Shown piece by piece: positions 56,042-64,000 of a DNA stretch of 64,000 nt. How positions within the stretch are numbered: the first letter of the stretch is position 1; the number at the start of each line of letters is the position of its first letter. The stretch is from Anaerolineales bacterium (lineage in GTDB: Bacteria; Chloroflexota; Anaerolineae; Anaerolineales; Villigracilaceae), in contig JAFGSI010000053.1 of assembly GCA_016934715.1 (NCBI GenBank), positions 1 to 64,000 of the forward strand, read 5' to 3'. The notes beneath the pieces are model-generated. The model saw only the letters and a program-made list of their open reading frames with translations, did not search any database and was not told the origin of the DNA. The position numbers were made by a program, and so were the translations under genes.

Positions 56042-57090
56042 AAAATCTCCTCAAGCCTGTCCAGAGTCCCCACCTCTTTAATGGTATCAGCTGGGGTGCG
56101 ACAGCCCTGATCGTGATCGTCTCGTTGGGCTTCACCTATTTCCGGCTCAGGCCCGCGGCTGCGGTCGCAGCCCTGCCAGGAGAGACTGGCCCGGCCTCTG
56201 GAGCAGGGTCGGTCAGCCTGCCAGCTGTCCCGGTCGCGGCCGGGGTGGACGCCATCACCCGCCAGGTTTCGCTTGATATCGAGATCCCCGAACGGCCGCG
56301 CTATGACGTGATCGAGTACACCGTCGGGCGCGGCGACTCGCTGCTCAAGATCGCGGCTGACTTCGACCTCGAACCCGAGACGATCCTGTGGGCCAATGCG
56401 GATACCCTCGCGGGGGATCCGCACAGCATCCGCATCGGACAGGTGTTGCGCATTCCGCCGGTGGACGGGGTCTATTATGAGTGGCAGGAGGGGGACACGC
56501 TCGAATCGGTCGCCGAAGAACTGGAAGCAGATCCAGAGCAGATCCTGGCCTGGCCGGGCAACAGCATCGATCTGGGCAACCCGGTTGTCACCCCGGGAAC
56601 CTATGTCATGGTCCCGGGCGGTCAGCGGGCGAGCGTGGCGATCTATCTGCCCAATGTCACCACCGATTCGGCCGGAGGCGCGGGGGTGAGCGCCTGCGGG
56701 GGCGGGGCGACCGGGACCGGCTTCTTCGTCTGGCCGGCCAACAATCACTTCCTGTCGGGCAACGATTTCTGGGGTGAGCACCAGGGGATCGACATCGCTG
56801 CCAACGAAGGCGCACCGGTTTTCGCCGCGGATAGTGGCGTCGTGACCATGTCCTCCCTCGGCTGGAATTTCGGGTATGGCAATGTCGTCCAGATCGACCA
56901 CGGCAATGGCTTCCTGACGGTCTATGCCCACCTGAGTGTCATCAATGTCGGCGTTTGCCAGAACATCTACCAGGGGCAACTGGTCGGCGCTTCGGGCAAT
57001 ACCGGCAACTCCTTCGGCGCCCACCTGCATTTCGAGATCCGCATCGGTGGGGCGCGTGTCAACCCGTGGGGCTATCTTCCACCTCCTTGA
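56038..57090 (+). CDS. LysM-domain M23 metallopeptidase (envelope)
   Basis: The 350-residue protein has an N-terminal transmembrane anchor (about residues 18-38) and two LysM-like repeats (about 98-144, IEYTVGRGDSLLKIAADFDL; about 147-195, YEWQEGDTLESVAEEL). A C-terminal M23 domain (about 235-350) has zinc ligands in HQGIDIAA (His, Asp) and GAHLHFEIRI. It would cut peptidoglycan cross-links or, if degenerate, regulate amidases; the ligands seen are intact. It overlaps the rho stop (ATGA). Confidence 0.92.
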   Translation: MKNLLKPVQSPHLFNGISWGATALIVIVSLGFTYFRLRPAAAVAALPGETGPASGAGSVSLPAVPVAAGVDAITRQVSLDIEIPERPRYDVIEYTVGRGDSLLKIAADFDLEPETILWANADTLAGDPHSIRIGQVLRIPPVDGVYYEWQEGDTLESVAEELEADPEQILAWPGNSIDLGNPVVTPGTYVMVPGGQRASVAIYLPNVTTDSAGGAGVSACGGGATGTGFFVWPANNHFLSGNDFWGEHQGIDIAANEGAPVFAADSGVVTMSSLGWNFGYGNVVQIDHGNGFLTVYAHLSVINVGVCQNIYQGQLVGASGNTGNSFGAHLHFEIRIGGARVNPWGYLPPP

Positions 57091-57095
57091 TCCGG

Positions 57096-57875
57096 ATGCG
57101 CGAGCGTCATCTCAAGGCCGCTCTCCGGGACCTGCCGCTGGGCGGCTTCCGTTATTTCGACCGGACCGGTTCGACCAACGACGTGGCCCTTGCCTGGGCA
57201 GCGGAAGGCGCCCCGGACCTGTCGCTGGTCGTCGCCGATGAGCAGACCGCCGGCCGCGGCCGCAGCAGGCGGCACTGGTATACCCCGCCCGGCTCGGCGT
57301 TGGCCTTCAGTCTGGTCCTGCGCCCCAGGGCGGACGAGGCCGGCTCCCTTTCGCGCTTTTCGGGTCTGGCCGCCCTGGCGGTTTGCGCAGCCCTCGCGGA
57401 ATACGACCTGCCGGCGTTGATCAAATGGCCGAACGACATCCTGCTCGGCGGGCGCAAGGTTTGCGGGATCCTGGTTGAGGCGGTCTGGCTGGGGGAGCAG
57501 GTCGACAGCCTGGTCGTGGGGGTCGGGGTCAACGTAGGTCCGGAATCGGTCCCGGCGGCCGAACTGCTCAATTTTCCGGCGACCTGTCTGGAGACCGAAG
57601 CTGCCCGGACCCTGGACCGGGGCGCCCTCCTGGGTGCCATCCTGGCTGGGCTGCTTGCCTGGCGTGAGCGCATGCCGGAGGCCGAATTCCTCTCCACCTG
57701 GGTGGCTCGCCTGGCCTTTCGCGGCGAACAGGTCGAGGTCTGGACCGTGGGCCAGGCCCCTCGCAGAGGAACCCTGGCCGGGCTCGACCCCGACGGAAGT
57801 CTGCGTCTGCGTTCACCGGAGGGGGCTGTATGCACAGTCCATTTTGGGGAAGTTCATCTGCGCCCGGTAGTATGA
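57096..57875 (+). CDS. birA: Biotin-[acetyl-CoA-carboxylase] ligase (monofunctional BirA)
   Basis: The 259-residue enzyme forms biotinyl-AMP and biotinylates carboxyl carrier proteins. Motifs: STNDVALAWA, TAGRGRSRRHW (biotin/ATP loop), KWPNDILLGGRKVCGILVE and GVGVNVG. A C-terminal SH3-like domain is present. There is no N-terminal helix-turn-helix, so it does not act as a repressor. It starts five bases after the peptidase stop, so it is the third gene of the rho operon. Confidence 0.94.
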   Translation: MRERHLKAALRDLPLGGFRYFDRTGSTNDVALAWAAEGAPDLSLVVADEQTAGRGRSRRHWYTPPGSALAFSLVLRPRADEAGSLSRFSGLAALAVCAALAEYDLPALIKWPNDILLGGRKVCGILVEAVWLGEQVDSLVVGVGVNVGPESVPAAELLNFPATCLETEAARTLDRGALLGAILAGLLAWRERMPEAEFLSTWVARLAFRGEQVEVWTVGQAPRRGTLAGLDPDGSLRLRSPEGAVCTVHFGEVHLRPVV

Positions 57876-57899
57876 TATACTCCAATCACGAGGTGACCC

Positions 57900-58142
57900 A
57901 TGCTCGACAATCTCCGTGACCAGGCATCTTCATCGGCTTACTTCCAGGAAGAAGAGGGAGACGCTCCGTCGTACGAAGCGCAGCCAGTGACAGCCTCTCC
58001 GGCGCGGCGTTCGATTGACGAGATCACCGGGATGGGCGCATCCCAGCGTTTCATCCTGGCGGCGATCTTCTTGATGTTCGTCTGCCTGCTGGGGTCGGTC
58101 CTGCTGGTGATCACCGGCAGGGTGGTCCTGCCGTTCTTGTAA
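57900..58142 (+). CDS. Small single-pass membrane protein
   Basis: The 80-residue protein has an acidic, Ser-rich cytoplasmic part (about residues 1-48) and one transmembrane helix (about 50-77, ending RVVLPFL). No family is recognised. A possible extended -10 TGATATACT (57873-57881) and a GAGG site precede the ATG, and a very strong terminator follows. Conserved small membrane proteins of this layout are common; function unknown. Confidence 0.65.
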   Translation: MLDNLRDQASSSAYFQEEEGDAPSYEAQPVTASPARRSIDEITGMGASQRFILAAIFLMFVCLLGSVLLVITGRVVLPFL

Positions 58143-58151
58143 AAAGAAGGG

Positions 58152-58193
58152 AAAAAGGTCGGGGCCGCCCGCAGAGGCGGCCCCGACCTTTTT
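58152..58193. terminator. Strong bidirectional terminator
   Basis: A perfect 18-bp stem (58152-58169 with 58176-58193) with a six-base loop starts in A5 and ends in T5. It terminates both the plus-strand small gene and the minus-strand gyrA. Confidence 0.95.
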
Positions 58194-58216
58194 AGGCCCC
58201 ATGGGTTGGACCGGAT

Positions 58217-60778
58217 TTACCCGATCGGCAGTTCATACTGCTGGTCAGGCTCAGGGGCGGCTTGGCCGTTGGCCTTGACCCCGGCCCGCTTCAGGTCGGC
58301 GGTGGCGGTGCGGGCGATGGAGGCCACCCGGTCACCGGCCTTGACTTCCATCAGGCGCACGCCGCGCGTCGCCCGCCCGGACTGTTTCACATCCTTCACC
58401 TTCATGCGCAGGACGATCCCGTTGGCCGAGATCAGCGTCAGGTCGTCGGCCAACTGGACGACCCGCGCTGCGGCGATCATGCCGATCTTGTCGGTCGCGC
58501 CCTTGGACAGGGTCTGCACGCCACCGGTGGCGCGACCCTTGGTAGGATACTCCTCCAGCAGAGTGCGCTTGCCGTATCCCTGCTCGGTGACCAGGATCAG
58601 TTCGCCATTGGGCTCGATGACTTCCATGCTGGTGACCTGGTCCCGGGCGGCCAGGCGGATGCCGGTCACGCCGCCGGCGCTGCGGCCCATCGGGCGCAGG
58701 TCTCCCGACGAGAAGCGCAGGGCCTGGCCCTGCTTGGTGATCAGGATGATCTCGTCCTTGCCGCGCGTCAGGCGGGCCCAGCCGAGGGCGTCGTCCTCGT
58801 CCAGGCCGATGGCGATGATCCCTGAAGGACGCACGGCGGTGAACTCGGTCAGTGCCATGCGCTTGACCCGGCCCCTGCGGGTGGCCAGGGTGACGTAGTC
58901 GGCGGCCCCGAAGTTTGGCACCGCCACGGCAGCGGTGACGATCTCGCCGGGGTCGAGAGCCAGCACGTTGACCAGCGGAATGCCCCTGGCGGACCGGTCG
59001 GCGTCGGGGATCTGGTAAACCTTCTCGGAGTAGACCTTGCCCTGGTCGGAGAAGAACAGCATCGTATCCAGTGAGCGGGCCGGGATGAGGGTCAGGACCT
59101 CGTCCTCCTCCTTGGTAGTATGCCCGGTGATCCCCTTGCCGCCGGTCCCCTGGGCTCGGAAGGCGGCGGCGGCGACGCGCTTGACGTAGCCGCGGGCGGT
59201 CAGCGAGATCAGGACAGCCTCGTCCGGCACCAGGTCCGCTTCGGAAAGATTTTCGACCGCCTCGACGGCGATGTGCGTGCGGCGCTCGTCGCCGTATTTT
59301 TCGGACAGCAGGCGCAGATCTTCCTGGATCAGGGCCAGGATCTTCTTCGGATGGGCGAGCAGGTCTTCCTGGTGGGCGATCTGGTCGGTGACCTGCCTGT
59401 ACTCGTCCTCGATCTTCTGGCGTTCGAGAGCGGCCAGGCGGCGCAACTGCATGTCCAGGATCGCCTGAGCCTGCAGGTCGCTCAACTTGAAGCGCTTCAT
59501 CAGGCGCTCCTTGGCCACGTCGGCGTCGGGAGATTCACGGATCGTCTGGATCACAGCGTCAAGGTTGTTGATGGCGATGCGCAGGCCTTCCAGAATATGG
59601 GCCCGCGCGCGGGCCTTGTCGAGCTCGAACTGGGTCCGGCGGGTGAGCACGACCTGGCGGTGCTCGATAAAGAGTTGCAGGGACTTCTTGAGCGGCAGCA
59701 GGCGCGGCTCGCCGTCGACCAGGGCCAGCATCTGGACGCCGAAGGTCGACTGCAGCGGAGTGTACTTGTAGAGCTGGTTGAGCACCTTGCGGGGCTGGGC
59801 GCCGCGCTTGAGCTCGATGACCACGGACATCCCGCGCCGGTCGGATTCGTCGCGCAGGTCGGAGATCGAGTCGATCCTGTCCTCGCGCACCAGTTCAGCG
59901 ATCCGTTCGATCAGCCCGGCCTTGTTGACCTGGTAGGGCAGTTCGGTGATCACGATCCGATGGCGGTTGCCTGACATCTCCTCGATGTGGGCCAGGCCGC
60001 GCAGGACGATGCGGCCCTTGCCCGAGATATAGGCCTGTTCGATGCCTTCGGTGCCGACGATCACGCCGCCGGTGGGGAAGTCAGGGCCGGGGATGAAGGT
60101 GCGCAGGTATTCGACCGGGATGTCATCGATCGTCTCGTAGTTGTTGATCAGGTAGATGATCGCCGCGACCAGTTCCTTCAGGTTGTGGGGAGGAATGTTG
60201 GTGGCCATGCCGACGGCGATACCGGAGGCCCCGTTCAGCAGCAGGTTGGGCAGCCGGGCCGGCAGGACGACCGGTTCCTGCAGCGAACTGTCGAAGTTGT
60301 CGGTGAAGTCGACCGTATTCTTATCGATGTCGGCCAGCAGCTCCTCGGCCATTTTGTGCAGGCGGGCCTCGGTGTACCGCATGGCCGCCGGGGCGTCGCC
60401 GTCGACCGAACCGAAGTTGCCCTGTCCGTCGACCAGCAGGTAGCGCATCGAGAAATCCTGGGCCATGCGGGCCATGGTCTCGTAGACCGCTGCGTCGCCG
60501 TGCGGGTGGTACTTGCCCAGCACCTCGCCGACGATGCGGGCCGATTTCTTGTAAGCCGAGCCGGCCCGGATGCCCATGTCGTCCATGGCGTACAGGATCC
60601 GGCGGTGGACCGGCTTGAGGCCGTCGCGGGCGTCGGGCAGAGCCCGGGCGACGATCACGCTCATGGCATAGTCCAGGTAAGCGGTGCGCATCTGCTCGTC
60701 GATGTCGACCATCTCGACGGTGCCGATGACCTGTTTGACCGGTTCGGGGGTCTGGCCGTTGGTTTCGGGTTCTACCAT
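58217..60778 (-). CDS. gyrA: DNA gyrase subunit A
   Basis: The 853-residue type IIA topoisomerase breakage-reunion subunit has catalytic Tyr135 ([11 protein letters not shown]). The GyrA box QGTGGKG (about residue 575) marks true gyrase rather than topoisomerase IV, and a six-bladed C-terminal pinwheel wraps DNA. In the quinolone-resistance region the usual HGDSAVYD is HGDAAVYE: Ala96 and Glu100 sit where E. coli has Ser83 and Asp87. The gene is monocistronic. Confidence 0.97.
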   Translation of the reverse strand: MVEPETNGQTPEPVKQVIGTVEMVDIDEQMRTAYLDYAMSVIVARALPDARDGLKPVHRRILYAMDDMGIRAGSAYKKSARIVGEVLGKYHPHGDAAVYETMARMAQDFSMRYLLVDGQGNFGSVDGDAPAAMRYTEARLHKMAEELLADIDKNTVDFTDNFDSSLQEPVVLPARLPNLLLNGASGIAVGMATNIPPHNLKELVAAIIYLINNYETIDDIPVEYLRTFIPGPDFPTGGVIVGTEGIEQAYISGKGRIVLRGLAHIEEMSGNRHRIVITELPYQVNKAGLIERIAELVREDRIDSISDLRDESDRRGMSVVIELKRGAQPRKVLNQLYKYTPLQSTFGVQMLALVDGEPRLLPLKKSLQLFIEHRQVVLTRRTQFELDKARARAHILEGLRIAINNLDAVIQTIRESPDADVAKERLMKRFKLSDLQAQAILDMQLRRLAALERQKIEDEYRQVTDQIAHQEDLLAHPKKILALIQEDLRLLSEKYGDERRTHIAVEAVENLSEADLVPDEAVLISLTARGYVKRVAAAAFRAQGTGGKGITGHTTKEEDEVLTLIPARSLDTMLFFSDQGKVYSEKVYQIPDADRSARGIPLVNVLALDPGEIVTAAVAVPNFGAADYVTLATRRGRVKRMALTEFTAVRPSGIIAIGLDEDDALGWARLTRGKDEIILITKQGQALRFSSGDLRPMGRSAGGVTGIRLAARDQVTSMEVIEPNGELILVTEQGYGKRTLLEEYPTKGRATGGVQTLSKGATDKIGMIAAARVVQLADDLTLISANGIVLRMKVKDVKQSGRATRGVRLMEVKAGDRVASIARTATADLKRAGVKANGQAAPEPDQQYELPIG

Positions 60779-60792
60779 TGTGTCCTCACGAT

Positions 60793-60826
60793 GTAGTAGG
60801 GGCGGATCTCGGTCCGCCCCTACTAC
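60793..60826. repeat. Palindromic repeat-like element in the gyrA leader
   Basis: GTAGTAGGGGCGGA and its exact complement TCCGCCCCTACTAC surround a six-base loop: a perfect 14-bp inverted repeat. GTAGGGGC...GCCCCTAC palindromes are a recurrent intergenic repeat type in several bacterial phyla, as I recall. Here it lies between the gyrA promoter and its ATG, so the RNA hairpin ends about 15 bases before the start codon. It lacks a T run, so it is not a rho-independent terminator. Confidence 0.7.
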
Positions 60827-60849
60827 GGATTGTCCATCAGAGCGGAAGG

Positions 60850-60879
60850 ATTATACCTCATGCCGGGCCGCCTTGCCAA
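60850..60879 (-). promoter_or_regulatory. Promoter of gyrA
   Basis: On the minus strand TATAAT (60855-60850) lies 18 bp after TTGGCA (60879-60874). The -35 box overlaps that of the divergent tRNA promoter. Confidence 0.75.
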
Positions 60880-60901
60880 ATCGGGATTGGGCGGGTATAA
60901 T
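60873..60901 (+). promoter_or_regulatory. Promoter of tRNA-Pro
   Basis: TTGCCA (60873-60878) and TATAAT (60896-60901) are 17 bp apart. Its -35 box shares bases with the gyrA -35 box on the other strand, so the two promoters should compete for polymerase. Confidence 0.85.
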
Positions 60902-60915
60902 CCCGCCTGCTTATT

Positions 60916-60990
60916 CGGGGCGTGGCTCAGCCCGGTTAGAGCGCTGCGTTCGGGACGCAGAGGTCGGCGGTTCAATTCCGCCCGCCCCGA
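60916..60990 (+). tRNA. tRNA-Pro (anticodon CGG)
   Basis: A full cloverleaf is visible. The acceptor CGGGGCG pairs with CGCCCCG, and the D-arm holds GCTCAGCCCGGTTAGAGC. The anticodon stem CTGCG/CGCAG has loop TTCGGGA, giving anticodon CGG. The T-arm is GGCGG-TTCAATT-CCGCC. C1-G72 is typical of bacterial tRNA-Pro. The CCA end is not encoded. A consensus promoter precedes it and a perfect terminator follows, so it is a single-tRNA unit. Confidence 0.96.
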
Positions 60991-61014
60991 CAGGTTCGAC
61001 CCTGACCCGACAGG

Positions 61015-61046
61015 AAAGACTCCCGGATCCGGGAGTCTTTGTTTTT
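61015..61046 (+). terminator. Rho-independent terminator of the tRNA gene
   Basis: AAAGACTCCCG (61015-61025) and CGGGAGTCTTT (61030-61040) pair perfectly around GATC, followed by GTTTTT. Confidence 0.92.
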
Positions 61047-61312
61047 CGTTCCTTTCTCCAAGAGGCACACAGGGCAGCCCCTGAATGGGTGGCGCTTTGT
61101 GCTGTTTGTGTCTACAATAGGCTCATGGAGAAAACGCGCCTCTCCACCCTTCTGACCATCCTCGGCCCGATCCTGGTGCCGGCTTTCTGCAGGTGCGCTG
61201 TTCCAGGCACCATCCGTGAGCAGGTACCGCCAGCGGAGATTACTTTTGTTACTACATGTTTCACGGCCCTTGGGCTATGATTGGGATTGCACCCTGACCG
61301 CTGAAACGATCA

Positions 61313-61760
61313 TGGATATTCCACTTTCCAGGCGGGGCAGTTTTGTCACCCGGTGCGACCGACAGGACGTCGAGGAGATCTTCCGTTCGTGCCGCCGCCT
61401 GGAGGAAATGGCCATCGAACGGGCGGTCGGCTCGATGACCCCCAATGATTTCCACACACTGCGGGCCTTGATCGCCCGCCGGGAGCAGCCTGCCCGCAGC
61501 CAGGACCTGGATGGGTGACCCAGTCGGACCTGCAGATCCATGAATGCATTCTGTGGAAGGCCAATCGCTCCTGTTTGCTGAAGGCCTGGTGCGAGCAAAG
61601 AGCCCAGTGCCAGATGCTGCCGCCTCTCTGTTTTCGCAGGTTGGCTGATCGCACTCTGGAGGCCGGGGTTGTTGACACACCAACATCAGTGCTGCCATGC
61701 AGCAGGGAGACGTCGACCGGCTGGTTGCATTCCGAGATCGGCCGGCGCGTCTCTCGGGAG
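61313..61760 (+). pseudogene. Decayed GntR/FadR-type regulator (FCD-domain remnant)
   Basis: Three frames in succession read as pieces of one FCD ligand domain. The first is GSFVTRCDRQDVEEIF...RRLEEMAIERAV (61340-61515). The second, after a frame change near 61513, is SDLQIHECILWKANRSCLLKAW (61515-61600). The third is NISAAMQQGDVDRLVAFRDR in another frame (about 61683-61742). The winged-helix N-terminus is missing. Several frameshifts argue for real decay, not a single sequencing error. The 260 bases between the tRNA terminator and this remnant hold no supported gene. Confidence 0.7.
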
Positions 61761-61873
61761 TTGATCGCCATCCCGGACGGGAAAGAGATCTCTCTGCGGG
61801 GCAATGTACGCTGATCGCTCCGCCAGATCTTCACTGATTGACCGCTATTCGTTCAACCCAAGGAGAACTCTGC

Positions 61874-63331
61874 ATGATCGAACAACTCAAGCAACAGATC
61901 GAGCGTATCAAGGCGCAGGGTGCCACGTACGTGGATGCCCGCTGGTACCCCTTCGAGGAGTCCAACCAGCTGGTGATGCTGAATGGCAACCTGAAGAACG
62001 CCTCCGCCTCCCGAGAGAGTGGGGTGGGCATCCGCGTGCTCTACCAGGGCGCCTGGGGTTTCTCGGCCTCGTCAGATCTAGGCGACCTGGGGGCGCTTTT
62101 CGATAAGGCCCTCGACAATGCCCGGGTGGCGGCGGAACGGGTCACTTTCCCGATCCGCCTGGCGGAAAAGGACGCCGTCCAGGCGACCTTTTCCAGCCCA
62201 TGCGAGGTCAACCCATTCGAGGTCCCGTTGGCCGACAAGGTCGCTTTTCTGAAAGAGATGGACGACAAGTTGAAGCAGGAAGGCGTCTTCCTGCGCTTCA
62301 GCCGTCTCAATTTCATACGCAAGCAGATCGTCTTCGTTGACTCGGAGGGCAGCGAGATCGAGAAGCTGATCACCGAAGTTTTCGCCGGCCTGGAAGTCGA
62401 TGGCAAGGACGCCCAGGGGATGACCCACGAGCGCAAGTTCACCTTGGGCCAGCAGGGCAAACCGACCCGCGGCTGGGAGTCGATCGATCGCCAGCTCTTC
62501 GCCCAGAATGCCGAACGCATCGTCCGCGAGTTGAAGGAAATGCTGGTCGCCGATGACTGCCCCAAGGAAGACCGCTCGGTCATCCTGCTGCCCGGCATCA
62601 TGTTCCTGCAGACCCATGAAACCATCGGCCATGCCCTTGAACTGGACCGCATTCTGGGCTACGAACTGGCCTTTGCTGGCGGTTCGTTCGTAACCCTGGA
62701 CGACTTCGGCAAGCTGCGCTATGGCTCGCCGAAGCTGACGGCACGCGCCAACGCCACCGTTCCCAACAGCCCCGGCAGCTTCGGCTTTGACGATGATGGC
62801 ATCCCGGCCAAAGACACAGTCCTGATCGATAAGGGCGTCCTGGTCGGGGCGATCACTGGCCGCCAGATGGTTGAGGAGGCCAATGCCAGGGCCAGGAAGC
62901 CGATCTTCGATGGCAGCGGCGGTGCCAACCGGGCGACCTCCTTCTACCGGGTGCCGATCGAGCGCATGACCAATATCAACATCGATCCCGGCACGGATGG
63001 GACCCTGGATGATATCGTCGCCCGGACCGAGAAGGGTATCGTTCTGGACGGCGAACGCTCCTGGTCGATCGGCTCGAACCGCGAGCAGTTTCACTTCGCC
63101 ACCGACATCGGCTGGTTGGTCGACGAAGGCAAGGTCACCAGGGTGGTCAAGAATGCCACCTACAAGGGTGATACGCTCAAGTTCTGGAATTCTCTCTCAG
63201 CCGTGGGCGACGAGTCCACCTGGGAATTGAAGTTCGTGGATAACTGCGGGAAAGGCCAGCCCAACCAGGTCATGCAATTGGGACACGGGGTGCCGGTCTG
63301 CCGCTTTGACAATGTGAGGATAGGAGAGTAA
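61874..63331 (+). CDS. tldD: TldD metalloprotease-family protein
   Basis: The 485-residue TldD subunit has the zinc motif H248-ExxxH253 (HETIGH) with a downstream Cys ligand region (FVDNCGKGQPNQVMQLGHGVP). TldD pairs with TldE to form a peptidase that degrades unfolded or modified peptides, including microcin B17 precursors and other leader peptides. AAGGAGA precedes the ATG at 61874; an upstream in-frame start at 61838 is unlikely. The partner gene follows two bases later. Confidence 0.95.
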   Translation: MIEQLKQQIERIKAQGATYVDARWYPFEESNQLVMLNGNLKNASASRESGVGIRVLYQGAWGFSASSDLGDLGALFDKALDNARVAAERVTFPIRLAEKDAVQATFSSPCEVNPFEVPLADKVAFLKEMDDKLKQEGVFLRFSRLNFIRKQIVFVDSEGSEIEKLITEVFAGLEVDGKDAQGMTHERKFTLGQQGKPTRGWESIDRQLFAQNAERIVRELKEMLVADDCPKEDRSVILLPGIMFLQTHETIGHALELDRILGYELAFAGGSFVTLDDFGKLRYGSPKLTARANATVPNSPGSFGFDDDGIPAKDTVLIDKGVLVGAITGRQMVEEANARARKPIFDGSGGANRATSFYRVPIERMTNINIDPGTDGTLDDIVARTEKGIVLDGERSWSIGSNREQFHFATDIGWLVDEGKVTRVVKNATYKGDTLKFWNSLSAVGDESTWELKFVDNCGKGQPNQVMQLGHGVPVCRFDNVRIGE

Positions 63332-63333
63332 CC

Positions 63334-64000
63334 GTGAAGGAGCGAATCTTAGAGACCCTGCGTGATCTGCGCGCGTATGCCCTCGATAGGGGTTACGAAA
63401 TCGTGCTGGATTATCACGAAGAAGACAGCTACTTGATGCGCTTTGCCAATTCGGCCATTTCGCTCAATACCAACGAGCACCTGATCCGCCTCGAGATCAC
63501 CGCTTTTGCGGGCCGCAAACGGGCCAGCTACGAACTGATCACCGACCTGGACAAGATCAATGAGATGAAACAGGGCGTCGACGTGGCCGCCGAAATGGTC
63601 CAGCATGCCCAGCCGCTGGAGTACGATCCCACGATCCCCGCGTTTGCGGCCTCCTTCGCCGACGAGAGCGCCTACGATGAGGACCTGGCCCAACTGGCCA
63701 ATGCAGAAAAGCTGGCCTACTTCAACCGGGCCGTGGAAGGGCTGGAGACAGACGACCTCCAGCTCTCCGGAATCTTCTCGAGCGGCGAGACCATCGCCGC
63801 CCAGAGCAACACCCGCTCCGAACACACCCAGTTCTGGCGGGCCTCGGATGCCCAGGTGAACGCCGTATTGGCGCACGCCACGCTCAAGTGGGAAGTCATC
63901 GCCGAGCAGTCGGCGCAGTGCAAGGCGGACCTCGATCCGGAGCCCCTGCGGCGTGATCTGGCCTACCTGCTCGAGCGCTACCAGACCGAGACCGCCCAGC
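63334..64000 (+). CDS. tldE: TldE/PmbA metalloprotease-family protein (partial, runs off the window)
   Basis: An open frame starts at GTG 63334 with TAGGAGAG upstream, two bases after the tldD stop, and reaches the window end after 222 residues without a stop. The N-terminal region (VLDYHEEDSYLMRFANSAISLNTNEHLIRLEITAFAGRKR) and the later TDDLQLSGIFSSGETIAAQSNT are typical of PmbA/TldE, the non-catalytic partner of TldD. About half of the expected 440 residues is visible. Confidence 0.9.
   Translation, partial: MKERILETLRDLRAYALDRGYEIVLDYHEEDSYLMRFANSAISLNTNEHLIRLEITAFAGRKRASYELITDLDKINEMKQGVDVAAEMVQHAQPLEYDPTIPAFAASFADESAYDEDLAQLANAEKLAYFNRAVEGLETDDLQLSGIFSSGETIAAQSNTRSEHTQFWRASDAQVNAVLAHATLKWEVIAEQSAQCKADLDPEPLRRDLAYLLERYQTETAQ

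Noticed and set aside
60793-60826. Terminator for gyrA or the tRNA
   Set aside because: There is no T run on either strand, and it lies between the gyrA promoter and its start codon.
61124-61280. Short plus-strand frame beginning MEKTRLSTLLTILGP
   Set aside because: It has a weak -10-like TACAAT upstream but ends after about 50 residues, with no family. It could be a gene fragment, but the support is too thin to list.

Overview
The window is high-GC bacterial chromosome with tightly packed operons. It most resembles an Anaerolineae-like member of the Chloroflexota. That assignment is inference from gene content: an alternative complex III next to a caa3-type oxidase, a FabL-type enoyl-ACP reductase, a DUF6062-like protein, several lipoproteins with Pro/Thr-rich linkers, and a fused CydDC. 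No 16S gene is present to confirm it. I see no insertion sequence, phage gene or CRISPR array.

Layout. 1-1.0 kb: tail of an unknown gene, then a MerR/GyrI-like regulator behind a textbook 19-bp-spacer MerR promoter. 1.1-5.5 kb: glycogen operon (glgA, glgC, malQ) closed by a terminator. 5.5-8.2 kb (minus): a decayed gene, a 2H phosphoesterase, a CPBP-family membrane protein and a B3/B4-domain protein. 8.3-13.5 kb: a GntR regulator, a glycyl radical enzyme of unknown substrate, its activase and an FMN split-barrel protein, in one operon. 13.5-17.6 kb (minus): two packed operons (DHWC cupin with metallophosphatase; hydrolase, EamA transporter, zinc-ribbon protein, YbaK-type editing protein). 17.6-26.1 kb (plus): superoxide dismutase, ferredoxin, an oligopeptide-type binding lipoprotein, zinc-ribbon membrane protein, MenC/NSAR-type enzyme, CapA-like lipoprotein, cyclase and a hypothetical protein. 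26.1-27.5 kb (minus): RRM protein and FabL. 27.6-31.8 kb: MoxR/DUF58/DUF4129 operon. 31.9-40.3 kb (minus): a small kinase-like gene, then alternative complex III with extra c-type cytochromes. 40.4-50.0 kb (plus): caa3 oxidase (coxB, coxA, fused subunit IV-III), SCO, PCuAC, a cupredoxin-like protein, SURF1, and one-chain CydDC. Electrons would run from menaquinol through the alternative complex III and c-type cytochromes to the oxidase, whose CuA and heme a sites are assembled by the linked chaperones.

50.0-54.2 kb is the most distinctive stretch. Two fluoride (crcB-motif) riboswitches sit about 4 kb apart and point toward each other. One controls enolase, the classic fluoride-inhibited enzyme, plus a DUF6062-like gene. 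The other controls the fluoride exporter CrcB plus a DUF190-four-CBS protein. In both, the pseudoknot strand of the aptamer is the 5' strand of a rho-independent terminator, which implies that fluoride switches transcription on. The locus thus couples fluoride export with raised synthesis of fluoride's enzyme target.

54.6-64 kb: rho, a LysM-M23 peptidase, birA and a small membrane protein (plus); gyrA (minus); tRNA-Pro(CGG); a decayed GntR-family regulator; then tldD and the start of its partner tldE/pmbA, which runs off the window.
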